NCBI GenBank assembly: GCA_046728075.1
Contig: JBKPDV010000158.1
Location: 1 to 5,109 of the forward strand
DNA: 5,109 bases
Source of the DNA: JBKPDV01 sp046728075
GTDB lineage: Bacteria > Acidobacteriota > Thermoanaerobaculia > UBA5066 > Gp7-AA6
Reading direction: 5' to 3'
Part shown: positions 1 through 5,109 of the stretch, piece by piece
How positions within the stretch are numbered: the stretch's first letter is position 1
Layout: each line of letters begins with the position of its first letter
Notes under the pieces: generated by a model
Told to the model about the DNA's origin: nothing
Seen by the model: only the letters and a program-made list of their open reading frames with translations
Databases searched by the model: none
Position numbers and translations under genes: made by a program

Positions 1-220
1 GGGCCAGTAGCAGAGCTTGGACGCAGATCGTCTTGGGTGAGCGGGGAGTCTGCCAATGTCCCCGCTGCGCTAAGATATGGAAGTTTCGGGGGTGCCGCAA
101 CCGGTTAGGGCGCGTTGATGACCGCTCACGGTCAACAGCACGTGGCATGTCAGCGGTTAGTCTGCTTACGGTGGAAGAGCTGCCCTAACTCGGACGTGGC
201 CGGCACCGCTGCTCGTGACC
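1..220. other. Non-coding stretch, no gene supported
   Basis: Open frames here are short or run across unrelated sequence, and none gives a recognisable protein. The only local structure I see is a small perfect hairpin at 119-134 (TGACCG, loop CTCA, CGGTCA), which has no T tract after it. Together with 369-541 this forms a gene-free stretch of just over 500 bp, interrupted only by the MITE-like element. It looks like intergenic debris between a gene to the left of the window and the decayed TPR gene. Confidence 0.6.
217..220. repeat. Left copy of putative target-site duplication (GACC)
   Basis: GACC abuts the left terminal repeat of the MITE-like element and is matched by GACC at 369-372. 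A 4-bp match can occur by chance, so it supports rather than proves insertion. Because GACC begins with G and ends with C, it also extends the apparent inverted repeat by one base pair. Confidence 0.5.
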
Positions 221-368
221 GATGCTGTTGAAAAAAGATTCGAGGGCTCCGAACGAGCAACTTCGATTCAAAAGGTGAGTCGCGCACGCAACGTTGATTC
301 AAACAACCATTTACCCAGATTCGTTTGTTGCGCGCTCGGCGTTCGTCGCCGAGTTTTTCAACAGCATC
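221..368. mobile_element. MITE-like element, 148 bp, with 15-bp terminal inverted repeats
   Basis: GATGCTGTTGAAAAA at 221-235 is the exact reverse complement of 354-368. The tetranucleotide GACC lies immediately outside both ends (217-220 and 369-372), as expected of a 4-bp target-site duplication. The subterminal regions are also related as imperfect inverted repeats: 251-269 resembles the complement of 318-337, sharing a GCAAC core and flanking bases. There is no room for a transposase and no coding frame is recognisable. This fits a miniature inverted-repeat transposable element mobilised in trans, or the collapsed remnant of an insertion sequence. The family cannot be named from the sequence alone. 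The terminal repeats and flanking duplication are seen directly; mobility is inferred. Confidence 0.62.
335..358 (+). terminator. Intrinsic terminator hairpin inside the MITE-like element
   Basis: CTCGGCG (335-341) and CGCCGAG (347-353) form a perfect 7-bp GC-rich stem around the 5-base loop TTCGT. Five T residues (354-358) follow at once, so the structure has the form of a rho-independent terminator for plus-strand transcripts. The T run is also the start of the right terminal repeat of the element. It lies about 830 bp upstream of the DUF3604 gene and could stop read-through from the left. On the minus strand the hairpin is not followed by T, so it should act in one direction only. Confidence 0.55.
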
Positions 369-372
369 GACC
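369..372. repeat. Right copy of putative target-site duplication (GACC)
   Basis: GACC directly follows the right terminal repeat of the MITE-like element and matches 217-220. Confidence 0.5.
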
Positions 373-541
373 CGTTGCGGACATGGGCAAAGCCTGGAAT
401 GCGTCTTCTTTGTCGTCGACGAGGTTACTACGAGCATTCTGGCGAACGCCGCATCGCGCCGGCGTTCACAGCTCTGCAAGCCAGCCGCGGCCCCTGCGTG
501 ATGCGGTCGAGGATAACTTGCATCCAACGATCCCGGAGGGC
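373..541. other. Non-coding stretch between MITE-like element and TPR pseudogene
   Basis: No gene is supported. An inverted repeat at 444-467 (GAACGCCG, 8-base spacer, CGGCGTTC) could form an 8-bp hairpin but has no following T tract. The natural stop of the TPR pseudogene on the minus strand is at 542-544, so this segment lies just downstream of it and may hold its former 3' flank. Confidence 0.55.
444..467. repeat. 8-bp inverted repeat (possible hairpin)
   Basis: GAACGCCG at 444-451 is the exact reverse complement of 460-467, separated by 8 bases. There is no T run on either side, so it is not a terminator of the usual form. It lies 3' of the minus-strand pseudogene stop. Function unknown. 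Confidence 0.4.
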
Positions 542-1078
542 CTATTGCTCGGGCAAACCGGCCTTGCGCAACCCGCCGATAAAGCGCTGCAAATCCTCGG
601 GTTCTTGAAGGGGAGCACCTCCGGCGCGGTGGCCAGGGTGAATTCGGGATCGAGGCGGTGCGCCTCCATCGCCTCGGCCCGGGCTTTATCGAGCTGTCCC
701 ATCTCCGCATAGGCGACAGCGGCCACCTCGTGGCAAGGTCGGAAGCTCGGCCTGAGCAGGACGCAGATCTTGAGTCTCAGCGATCGCCTCTTCATGCCGG
801 TTAAGAAGCAAAAGTCCACGCCCAATGAAGGCATGGCCGATGCCACTATATCGCGGATCGAGCTGATAGACCTGCCGTAGCAATGCGATACCGCGCTCCG
901 GCTGCCCCGCGTAAGTATAGGTGTCGCCAAGTCGCATGAGCACCGCACCGTTGCCGGGATTGGATTTCAACAATTGCTCGAGTACCGCAACCGCCTCATC
1001 GATGCGGTGGGTGAACAGGTAGATAGATGCCAACGCCCTAGCCGCGTACACCGATGTCGGATCGAGAGCGAACGCGCC
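542..1078 (-). pseudogene. Decayed TPR-repeat protein, C-terminal fragment (cyclase-tail type)
   Basis: Three minus-strand frame segments join into one TPR-rich C-terminal tail. The first (about 1078-765) reads from LDPTSVYAARALASIYLF through LMRLGDTYTYAGQPERGIAL to LLNRHEEAIAET. The second (about 760-602) reads RPSFRPCHEVAAVAYAEMGQ and EFTLATAPEVLPFKNP. The third (601-542) reads EDLQRFIGGLRKAGLPEQ and ends at TAG. At least four TPR units can be traced. An apparent one-base gain near 760-769 and a one-base loss in the C run at 599-601 break the frame; the two shifts compensate, so the first and last segments share a frame. The closing pattern (PFKNPEDL...GLRKAGLPE) is, from memory, typical of TPR tails on class III adenylate/guanylate cyclases or winged-helix regulators of Bradyrhizobium-like bacteria. 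No catalytic or DNA-binding domain remains, because similarity stops near 1078. It is almost certainly non-functional unless the shifts are sequencing errors, and even then it would lack its 5' part. Confidence 0.8.
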
Positions 1079-1172
1079 CCTCCGACCAAAAGTGAGCTTG
1101 TGCCGGGTCTGTCTTCGTCGTGCCGTCTGGCCAGATGGTCCACCTTGCGCTAGGGTCGCCGCCCTTTCGATC

Positions 1173-1178
1173 AAGGAG
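1173..1178 (+). promoter_or_regulatory. Ribosome binding site of the DUF3604 gene
   Basis: AAGGAG lies 6 bases before the ATG at 1185. It is a near-consensus Shine-Dalgarno site and settles the start. The longer frame opening with GTG at 1092 has no such site and would put 31 non-hydrophobic residues in front of the signal peptide. Confidence 0.85.
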
Positions 1179-1184
1179 TACATC

Positions 1185-3137
1185 ATGCGCACGCAGTCTG
1201 CGGAACTGGCAGCGATCCTTGTCGCTCTCGTCATGTTTTCATCCGTCACCCCTGCAAAGGCGCAGGACACGCAAGCGACCGAAGCCACGACGGACATCGG
1301 CACCCTATACAAAGACGAGGTCGCGCCGCTCTACAAGACTCCGGGCTACTCGCCCTATGCCGGCCGTAACTATCCCACGCGCGTGCTGTGGGGCGATACC
1401 CATCTGCACACCGAGAACTCGCTCGACGCCGCCGCGTTCGGCAACACCCTGGGGCCGGAGGAGGCCTACCGCTTCGCGCGCGGCGAGGAAGTCGTCTCGT
1501 CCACCGGCCAGCACGTGAAGCTGAGCCGGCCGCTTGATTTCCTCGTGGTTGCCGATCATGCCGAAGGACTCGGCGCGACCGTCGAGTTGAGAAATGGCAA
1601 CCCGTTACTGATGGCGGATCCGACACTCAAGCGCTGGCACGACTTGATGGCGTCCGGCCAGGGCGTCGACGCCGCGATGGAGATCATCCGCTCGGTCGGC
1701 ACCGGTACGACGCCAAAGCAGATGTTCGATCCGCGCCTGGCGCAGACGGTCTGGCAGGCCTATACCGCCACCGCCGAGCGCTACAACGAGCCCGGCCGGT
1801 TCACCGCCCTGATCGGATACGAGTGGACCTCGAACAAAGCCGGCAACAACCTGCATCGTGTGGTGATCTTCCGCGATGGCAAGGACAAGGCAGATCAGAT
1901 CGTTCCATTCTCGGCAGTCAACAGCGAGGACCCGGCGAAGCTCTGGGCCTTTCTCGATTCCTACCAGGACAAGACCGGCGGTTTCGTCCTCGCCATCCCG
2001 CACAACGGCAATCTCTCGAACGGCCGTATGTTCGCGCTGGTCGATTTCGACGGCCGCGGCCTCACCCGCGATTATGCGGAAACGCGCGCGCGGCTCGAGC
2101 CGGTCTACGAGGTGACACAGATCAAAGGCGACGGCGAATCGCATCCCTTCCTGTCGCCGAACGACGAGTTCGCCGGGTACGAGAAGTGGGACAAGGGCAA
2201 CCTCGATCTCACCGAGCTGAAGAAGCCGGCGATGCTGCAGTATGAATATGCCCGCTCAGGCCTGGAGCTTGGGCTCAAGCTGGAGAAGGAACTCGGCGTC
2301 AATCCCTTCAAGTTCGGCATGATCGGCTCGACCGATTCGCACACCTCGCTGTCCGCCGTCGAAGAGGACAATTTCTTCGGTAAGCATTCCGGCGCCGAGC
2401 CGAGCCCGGTCCGCGCGGTGCATCCGTTCATGCAATCGCGCGACAAGTCCGTGACCCTCTTCGGCTGGGAGATGACCGCGTCGGGCTATGCCGGCATCTG
2501 GGCGACCGACAACACGCGTGAAGCGATCTTCGATGCGCTGATGCGCAAGGAAGTCTACGCCACCACGGGCCCGCGCATGATCGTGCGCTTCTTCGGCGGC
2601 TGGGACTTCAAGGCCGCCGACGCGGCCACCCGCAATCCGGCCGAGGTCGGCTATGCGAAGGGCGTGCCCATGGGCAGCGATCTCACGGCCGCGACCGACG
2701 GCAAGGCGCCGACCTTTCTGGTCGCCGCGTTGAAGGACCCGATCGGGGCCAATCTCGATCGCATCCAGATCGTCAAGGGCTGGCAGGACGCCAACGGCGA
2801 TCTCATGGACAAGGTCTATGACGTCGCCTGGGGCAACGCCGACACGCGCAAGCCCGGCGCCGACGGCAAGCTGCCGCCTGTCGGCAACACCGTCGACGTT
2901 CCCAATGCGACCTGGCGCAACACGATCGGCGATCCCGAGCTGATCACGGAATGGACCGATCCGGATTTCGATCCGAGCCTGCGCGCCTTCTACTACGCCC
3001 GCGTCATCGAGATTCCGACACCGCGCTGGACCGCCTACGACGCCAAGAGGTTCGGCGTCACCATGCCGAAGGAAGTCCCGATGACGACGCAGGAGCGCGC
3101 CTACACCTCGCCGATCTGGTACACGCCGAAGAGCTGA
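1185..3137 (+). CDS. DUF3604 family protein, secreted, PHP-like metal site
   Basis: This 650-residue protein belongs to the DUF3604 family (Pfam PF12228), judged by the overall pattern and the family-typical C-terminal stretch FYYARVIEIPTPRWTAYDAK at about 602-621. Residues 1-26 form a signal peptide with a hydrophobic core and an AKA cleavage site before Q27, and no lipobox, so the product should be periplasmic or secreted. Likely metal ligands appear in the order of a PHP-type phosphoesterase: HxH in GDTHLHT (H73, H75), DH in VVADHAEG (D124, H125), E213 in GYEW, H273 in IPHNG, and DxH in STDSHTS (D384, H386). The length is normal for the family and nothing is truncated. It is the first gene of a three-gene operon, with the isomerase-like gene 12 bp downstream. 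The family's substrate is unknown to me. Hydrolysis of a phosphate or related ester is only inferred from the PHP-like ligands. The start is fixed by an AAGGAG site and the signal peptide. Confidence 0.92.
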   Translation: MRTQSAELAAILVALVMFSSVTPAKAQDTQATEATTDIGTLYKDEVAPLYKTPGYSPYAGRNYPTRVLWGDTHLHTENSLDAAAFGNTLGPEEAYRFARGEEVVSSTGQHVKLSRPLDFLVVADHAEGLGATVELRNGNPLLMADPTLKRWHDLMASGQGVDAAMEIIRSVGTGTTPKQMFDPRLAQTVWQAYTATAERYNEPGRFTALIGYEWTSNKAGNNLHRVVIFRDGKDKADQIVPFSAVNSEDPAKLWAFLDSYQDKTGGFVLAIPHNGNLSNGRMFALVDFDGRGLTRDYAETRARLEPVYEVTQIKGDGESHPFLSPNDEFAGYEKWDKGNLDLTELKKPAMLQYEYARSGLELGLKLEKELGVNPFKFGMIGSTDSHTSLSAVEEDNFFGKHSGAEPSPVRAVHPFMQSRDKSVTLFGWEMTASGYAGIWATDNTREAIFDALMRKEVYATTGPRMIVRFFGGWDFKAADAATRNPAEVGYAKGVPMGSDLTAATDGKAPTFLVAALKDPIGANLDRIQIVKGWQDANGDLMDKVYDVAWGNADTRKPGADGKLPPVGNTVDVPNATWRNTIGDPELITEWTDPDFDPSLRAFYYARVIEIPTPRWTAYDAKRFGVTMPKEVPMTTQERAYTSPIWYTPKS

Positions 3138-3149
3138 CGTCGTGCGGAC

Positions 3150-3980
3150 ATGCTGCGCCGCCTGATCCGCGAACCGCTGCTGCATTTCCTGCTGCTGGGC
3201 GGCCTGCTCTTCCTCGTCTTCGGGCGCGGCGGGCCGGAGCCGCCGAACAGCGATGCGGATATCGTCGTCACCGCCGCCGATGTCGATCGCATCGCGGCGG
3301 CGTTTGCGGCGACCTGGCAGCGGCCGCCGTCCGCGCAGGAGCTGAAAGGCGCGATCGACGACTACGTGCGCGAGGAAGTGCTCTATCGCGCTGGGCTCGC
3401 CCTGGGCCTCGACAAGGACGACACCATCGTCCGCCGCCGCATCCGCCAGAAGATGGAGTTCTTCTTCGAGGATACCGTCGGCCGGCCCGACGAGGCAGCG
3501 CTACAGGTTTACTTTGCCGTCAACGCCGACAAGTTCCGCACCGAACCGCGCTTCGCCTTCCGTCAGGTCTTCGTCAGCGCCAGCCGCAGCAACCCGCAGG
3601 CCGATGCCGAGGCGATGCTGCCGCGCCTAGTTGCGTTGGGCCCGGCGGCCGAAGGCGGCGGTGACCCCTTGCTGCTTCCGGAGACTCTCGGCCTGACGCC
3701 GCTCAGCCAGATAGCGGCCCAGTTCGGCGACAGCTTTGCCCGCGACCTTGCCGCGGCCGCGCCTGGGCATTGGATCGGCCCGCTCAAATCGGCCTATGGA
3801 TTTCATCTGGTGCTGGTGACGGCCGTAGGGCCGGCGCGGCTTCCGGCTTTCGCCGACGTCCGTGATGCCGTCCAGCGCGAATGGTTCGCAGCGCGCCGAT
3901 CCGTTGTCGTCGACGAGCAATACCAGAAGCTCCGCGCCCGCTATCGCGTGCGTATCGACGGTCCCGTGGGCGCGCCATGA
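3150..3980 (+). CDS. Membrane-anchored parvulin-like peptidyl-prolyl isomerase homologue
   Basis: The product has 276 residues. A short basic N-terminus (MLRRLIREP) is followed by one hydrophobic segment at about 10-24, an uncleaved anchor that should leave the rest in the periplasm. Residues 40-130 form a charged helical region like the N-terminal (SurA/PpiC-type) chaperone part. Residues about 132-227 match a divergent parvulin domain: RFAFRQVFVS opens it, GDPLLLP sits where GGDLG is usual, and GHWIGPLKSAYGFHLVLV closes it. H219 corresponds to the conserved C-terminal parvulin His, but the usual His of the first strand is replaced (RQV rather than xHI), so isomerase activity may be weak or absent and a chaperone role is possible. 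No strong Shine-Dalgarno site is visible. The gene starts 12 bp after the DUF3604 stop and its own stop overlaps the next start, which suggests translational coupling. It may help fold the exported DUF3604 protein or the HupE-like protein; that is inference. Confidence 0.85.
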   Translation: MLRRLIREPLLHFLLLGGLLFLVFGRGGPEPPNSDADIVVTAADVDRIAAAFAATWQRPPSAQELKGAIDDYVREEVLYRAGLALGLDKDDTIVRRRIRQKMEFFFEDTVGRPDEAALQVYFAVNADKFRTEPRFAFRQVFVSASRSNPQADAEAMLPRLVALGPAAEGGGDPLLLPETLGLTPLSQIAAQFGDSFARDLAAAAPGHWIGPLKSAYGFHLVLVTAVGPARLPAFADVRDAVQREWFAARRSVVVDEQYQKLRARYRVRIDGPVGAP

Positions 3981-4966
3981 AGCGCCTGGTGATGCTTCTC
4001 ACTCTCCTGGCATCGTTCGTGCCGGCACCGGTCGCCGCGCATGAAGTCCGGCCCGGCTATCTCGAGCTACGCGAGACCGAGCCTGGCCTGTTCGCCACGA
4101 CCTGGAAGGTGCCGGCGCTCGGCGACTATCGCCTCGCCATCGAGCCGGTCTTTCCGGCGTTCTGCCGCGCCGTCGGCGAGACGATGACGGCGCAGGCCGA
4201 CAACGCCTTCATCGAACGCGGCCGGATCCGCTGCCTGCAAAGCCTCGCCGGCGCCCAGATCGCGATCCGCGGGTTGGGAGCGACGCAGACCGACGTGCTC
4301 GTGCGGATCGAATTAGCCGATGGTGCGGTCGAGACGGGCCGCCTGACGCCGTCGCAGCCCGGGTTCATCGTGCCGGCACAGCCGAGCCGCCTCGCCGTCC
4401 TCTGGACGTATTTGCACCTCGGCGTCGAACACATCCTGACCGGCGTCGATCATCTGCTGTTCGTGCTCTGCCTGGTGCTCCTCGTCCGTACGGTTCGCAA
4501 GCTTCTCGCCACCGTCACGGCTTTCACCATTGCGCATTCCATCACGCTCGCGGCCGCGACGCTTGGTTTCGTCCACGTACCGGCACCCCCGGTCGAAGCC
4601 ACCATCGCTCTCAGCATCGTATTCCTTGCCAGCGAACTGCTCCGCGATCCGGACAATCGCAGCACTATCACAGAAGGTTATCCGTGGCTGGTCGCGTTCA
4701 GTTTCGGGCTCTTGCACGGTCTCGGCTTCGCCGGGGCGCTTGCCGAAATCGGGCTGCCCCAAGGTGAGATTCCGTTGGCGCTGTTTTCGTTTAATCTCGG
4801 GGTCGAGTGCGGACAGCTGGCCTTCATCGCTGCCGTGCTGTCGCTCGGCTACCTGGCCCATCTCCTCCTGCCACGCGTGCCGTCCTGGGCGGCGCGCGCT
4901 GCCGCTTATGGAGTCGGCTGCACCGCTTCCTATTGGCTCTTTGAGCGTCTCGCCGCTGCGGCCTGA
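3977..4966 (+). CDS. HupE/UreJ-type membrane protein (HupE/UreJ_2 family)
   Basis: The product has 329 residues. Residues 1-21 are a signal peptide (VAA before H22). A periplasmic domain of about 115 residues follows (22-138), with two cysteines (C63, C86) that could form a disulfide. The C-terminal half is hydrophobic, with about five to six membrane segments between 140 and 323. Conserved motifs are HILTGVDHLLFVL (H152, D158, H159), TAFTIAHSITL (H187), E220 in FLASELL, FGLLHGLGFAGAL (H247) and FNLGVECGQ (N273, E277). This arrangement fits the HupE/UreJ_2 family (PF13795), relatives of the hydrogenase- and urease-linked HupE/UreJ nickel or cobalt permeases. No hydrogenase or urease gene is in the window, so metal transport is inferred from the motifs only. 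The start is chosen at 3977 because its ATG overlaps the previous stop (ATGA) and gives a basic n-region. It is the last gene of the operon, and no clear terminator follows. Confidence 0.88.
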   Translation: MKRLVMLLTLLASFVPAPVAAHEVRPGYLELRETEPGLFATTWKVPALGDYRLAIEPVFPAFCRAVGETMTAQADNAFIERGRIRCLQSLAGAQIAIRGLGATQTDVLVRIELADGAVETGRLTPSQPGFIVPAQPSRLAVLWTYLHLGVEHILTGVDHLLFVLCLVLLVRTVRKLLATVTAFTIAHSITLAAATLGFVHVPAPPVEATIALSIVFLASELLRDPDNRSTITEGYPWLVAFSFGLLHGLGFAGALAEIGLPQGEIPLALFSFNLGVECGQLAFIAAVLSLGYLAHLLLPRVPSWAARAAAYGVGCTASYWLFERLAAAA

Positions 4967-5109
4967 TGCGGCGATTGCAGTGCGAACAGCCACGCACGGA
5001 AGGTCAGGTTTGGGTCAAACTCTGCCAAATTGGTGATTTCCCCACGGCGTCGGGTTTGCCTCCGATAGCGGTCATGGCTCACGCGCGTGAACACTTCCGA
5101 GTGGTGCCA
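4930..5109 (-). CDS. Possible partial ORF, unidentified, open at window edge
   Basis: On the minus strand a frame stays open from the window edge for 59 codons and stops at TAG (4932-4930). It overlaps the last 37 bp of the HupE-like gene tail to tail. The visible peptide is basic early on (RVSHDRYRRQTRRRGEITN) and then reads AEFDPNLTFRAWLFALQSPH. The third codon positions are only moderately GC-rich, less than in the operon. I do not recognise a family. It could be the 3' end of a convergent gene, a fragment of a mobile element or repeat, or a chance open frame in GC-rich DNA. The sequence to the right of the window is needed to decide. Confidence 0.25.
   Translation of the reverse strand, partial: WHHSEVFTRVSHDRYRRQTRRRGEITNLAEFDPNLTFRAWLFALQSPHQAAAARRSKSQ
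5079..5090. repeat. Perfect 12-bp palindrome TCACGCGCGTGA
   Basis: TCACGCGCGTGA reads identically on both strands, with no spacer. It lies in the intergenic DNA after the operon. A dimeric regulator could use such a site, but there is no second copy in the window and no promoter elements next to it, and GC-rich DNA makes CGCG-centred palindromes common. Confidence 0.3.

Noticed and set aside
119..134. Perfect 6-bp hairpin TGACCG/CGGTCA as a terminator or operator
   Set aside because: No T tract, no neighbouring promoter or gene start, and short enough to be chance.
215..712. Long plus-strand open frame over the MITE-like element and pseudogene
   Set aside because: It crosses the MITE-like element and the antisense of the TPR remnant and has no recognisable protein features; it is a by-product of GC-rich DNA.
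1136..1148. Possible sigma-54 promoter (TGG ... TTGC) before the operon
   Set aside because: The GG and GC dinucleotides are separated by 8 bases instead of the required 10, and no other GG has the right spacing.
1092..1184. Upstream GTG start for the DUF3604 gene, adding 31 residues
   Set aside because: It has no ribosome binding site and would bury the signal peptide, whereas the ATG at 1185 has AAGGAG 6 bases upstream and opens directly into a signal peptide.
1079..1312. Minus-strand frame continuing 5' of the TPR remnant into the start of the DUF3604 gene
   Set aside because: Its residues there are low-complexity antisense of the operon leader and signal peptide, with no TPR pattern, so it is a run-on of the open frame and not part of the old gene.
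5008..5020. Inverted repeat GTTTG-GGT-CAAAC as operon terminator
   Set aside because: The stem is only 5 bp, with three A/T pairs, and no T tract follows.
5074..5109. Plus-strand ATG opening a frame to the window edge (MAHAREHFRVVP)
   Set aside because: Only 12 codons are visible, no ribosome binding site precedes it, and the opposite strand is also open here; there is too little to call a gene.

Overview
The window is GC-rich, strongly G/C-ending in its coding parts, and reads like an alphaproteobacterium of the Bradyrhizobium/Rhodopseudomonas type (Nitrobacteraceae). That placement is inferred from base composition, the style of the proteins and the decayed TPR protein; no rRNA or other marker is present.

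Layout. Positions 1-541 hold no gene I can support. Inside this stretch lies a compact MITE-like element (221-368) with 15-bp perfect terminal inverted repeats and a 4-bp direct repeat (GACC) on both sides. It carries a good intrinsic-terminator hairpin against its right end. Positions 542 to about 1078 on the minus strand are the broken C-terminal tail of a TPR protein, most like the TPR tails attached to class III adenylate/guanylate cyclases in this group. It has two frameshifts and no 5' part. About 105 bp then separate this debris from the main operon.

The operon (1185-4966, plus strand) has three tightly packed genes: a secreted DUF3604 protein with PHP-like metal-ligand motifs, a membrane-anchored parvulin-like peptidyl-prolyl isomerase homologue (12 bp later), and a HupE/UreJ-type membrane protein (4-bp ATGA overlap). 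All three products are predicted to be exported or to sit in the inner membrane. A plausible joint reading is a periplasmic metalloenzyme, a folding helper facing the periplasm and a membrane protein with possible metal-binding residues. I recall the same trio from other proteobacteria, but its function is, as far as I know, undescribed. It is the best candidate here for an uncharacterised system.

The last 143 bp are intergenic on the plus strand. An open minus-strand frame of 59 codons runs in from the window edge and ends inside the 3' end of the HupE-like gene; it is unassigned.
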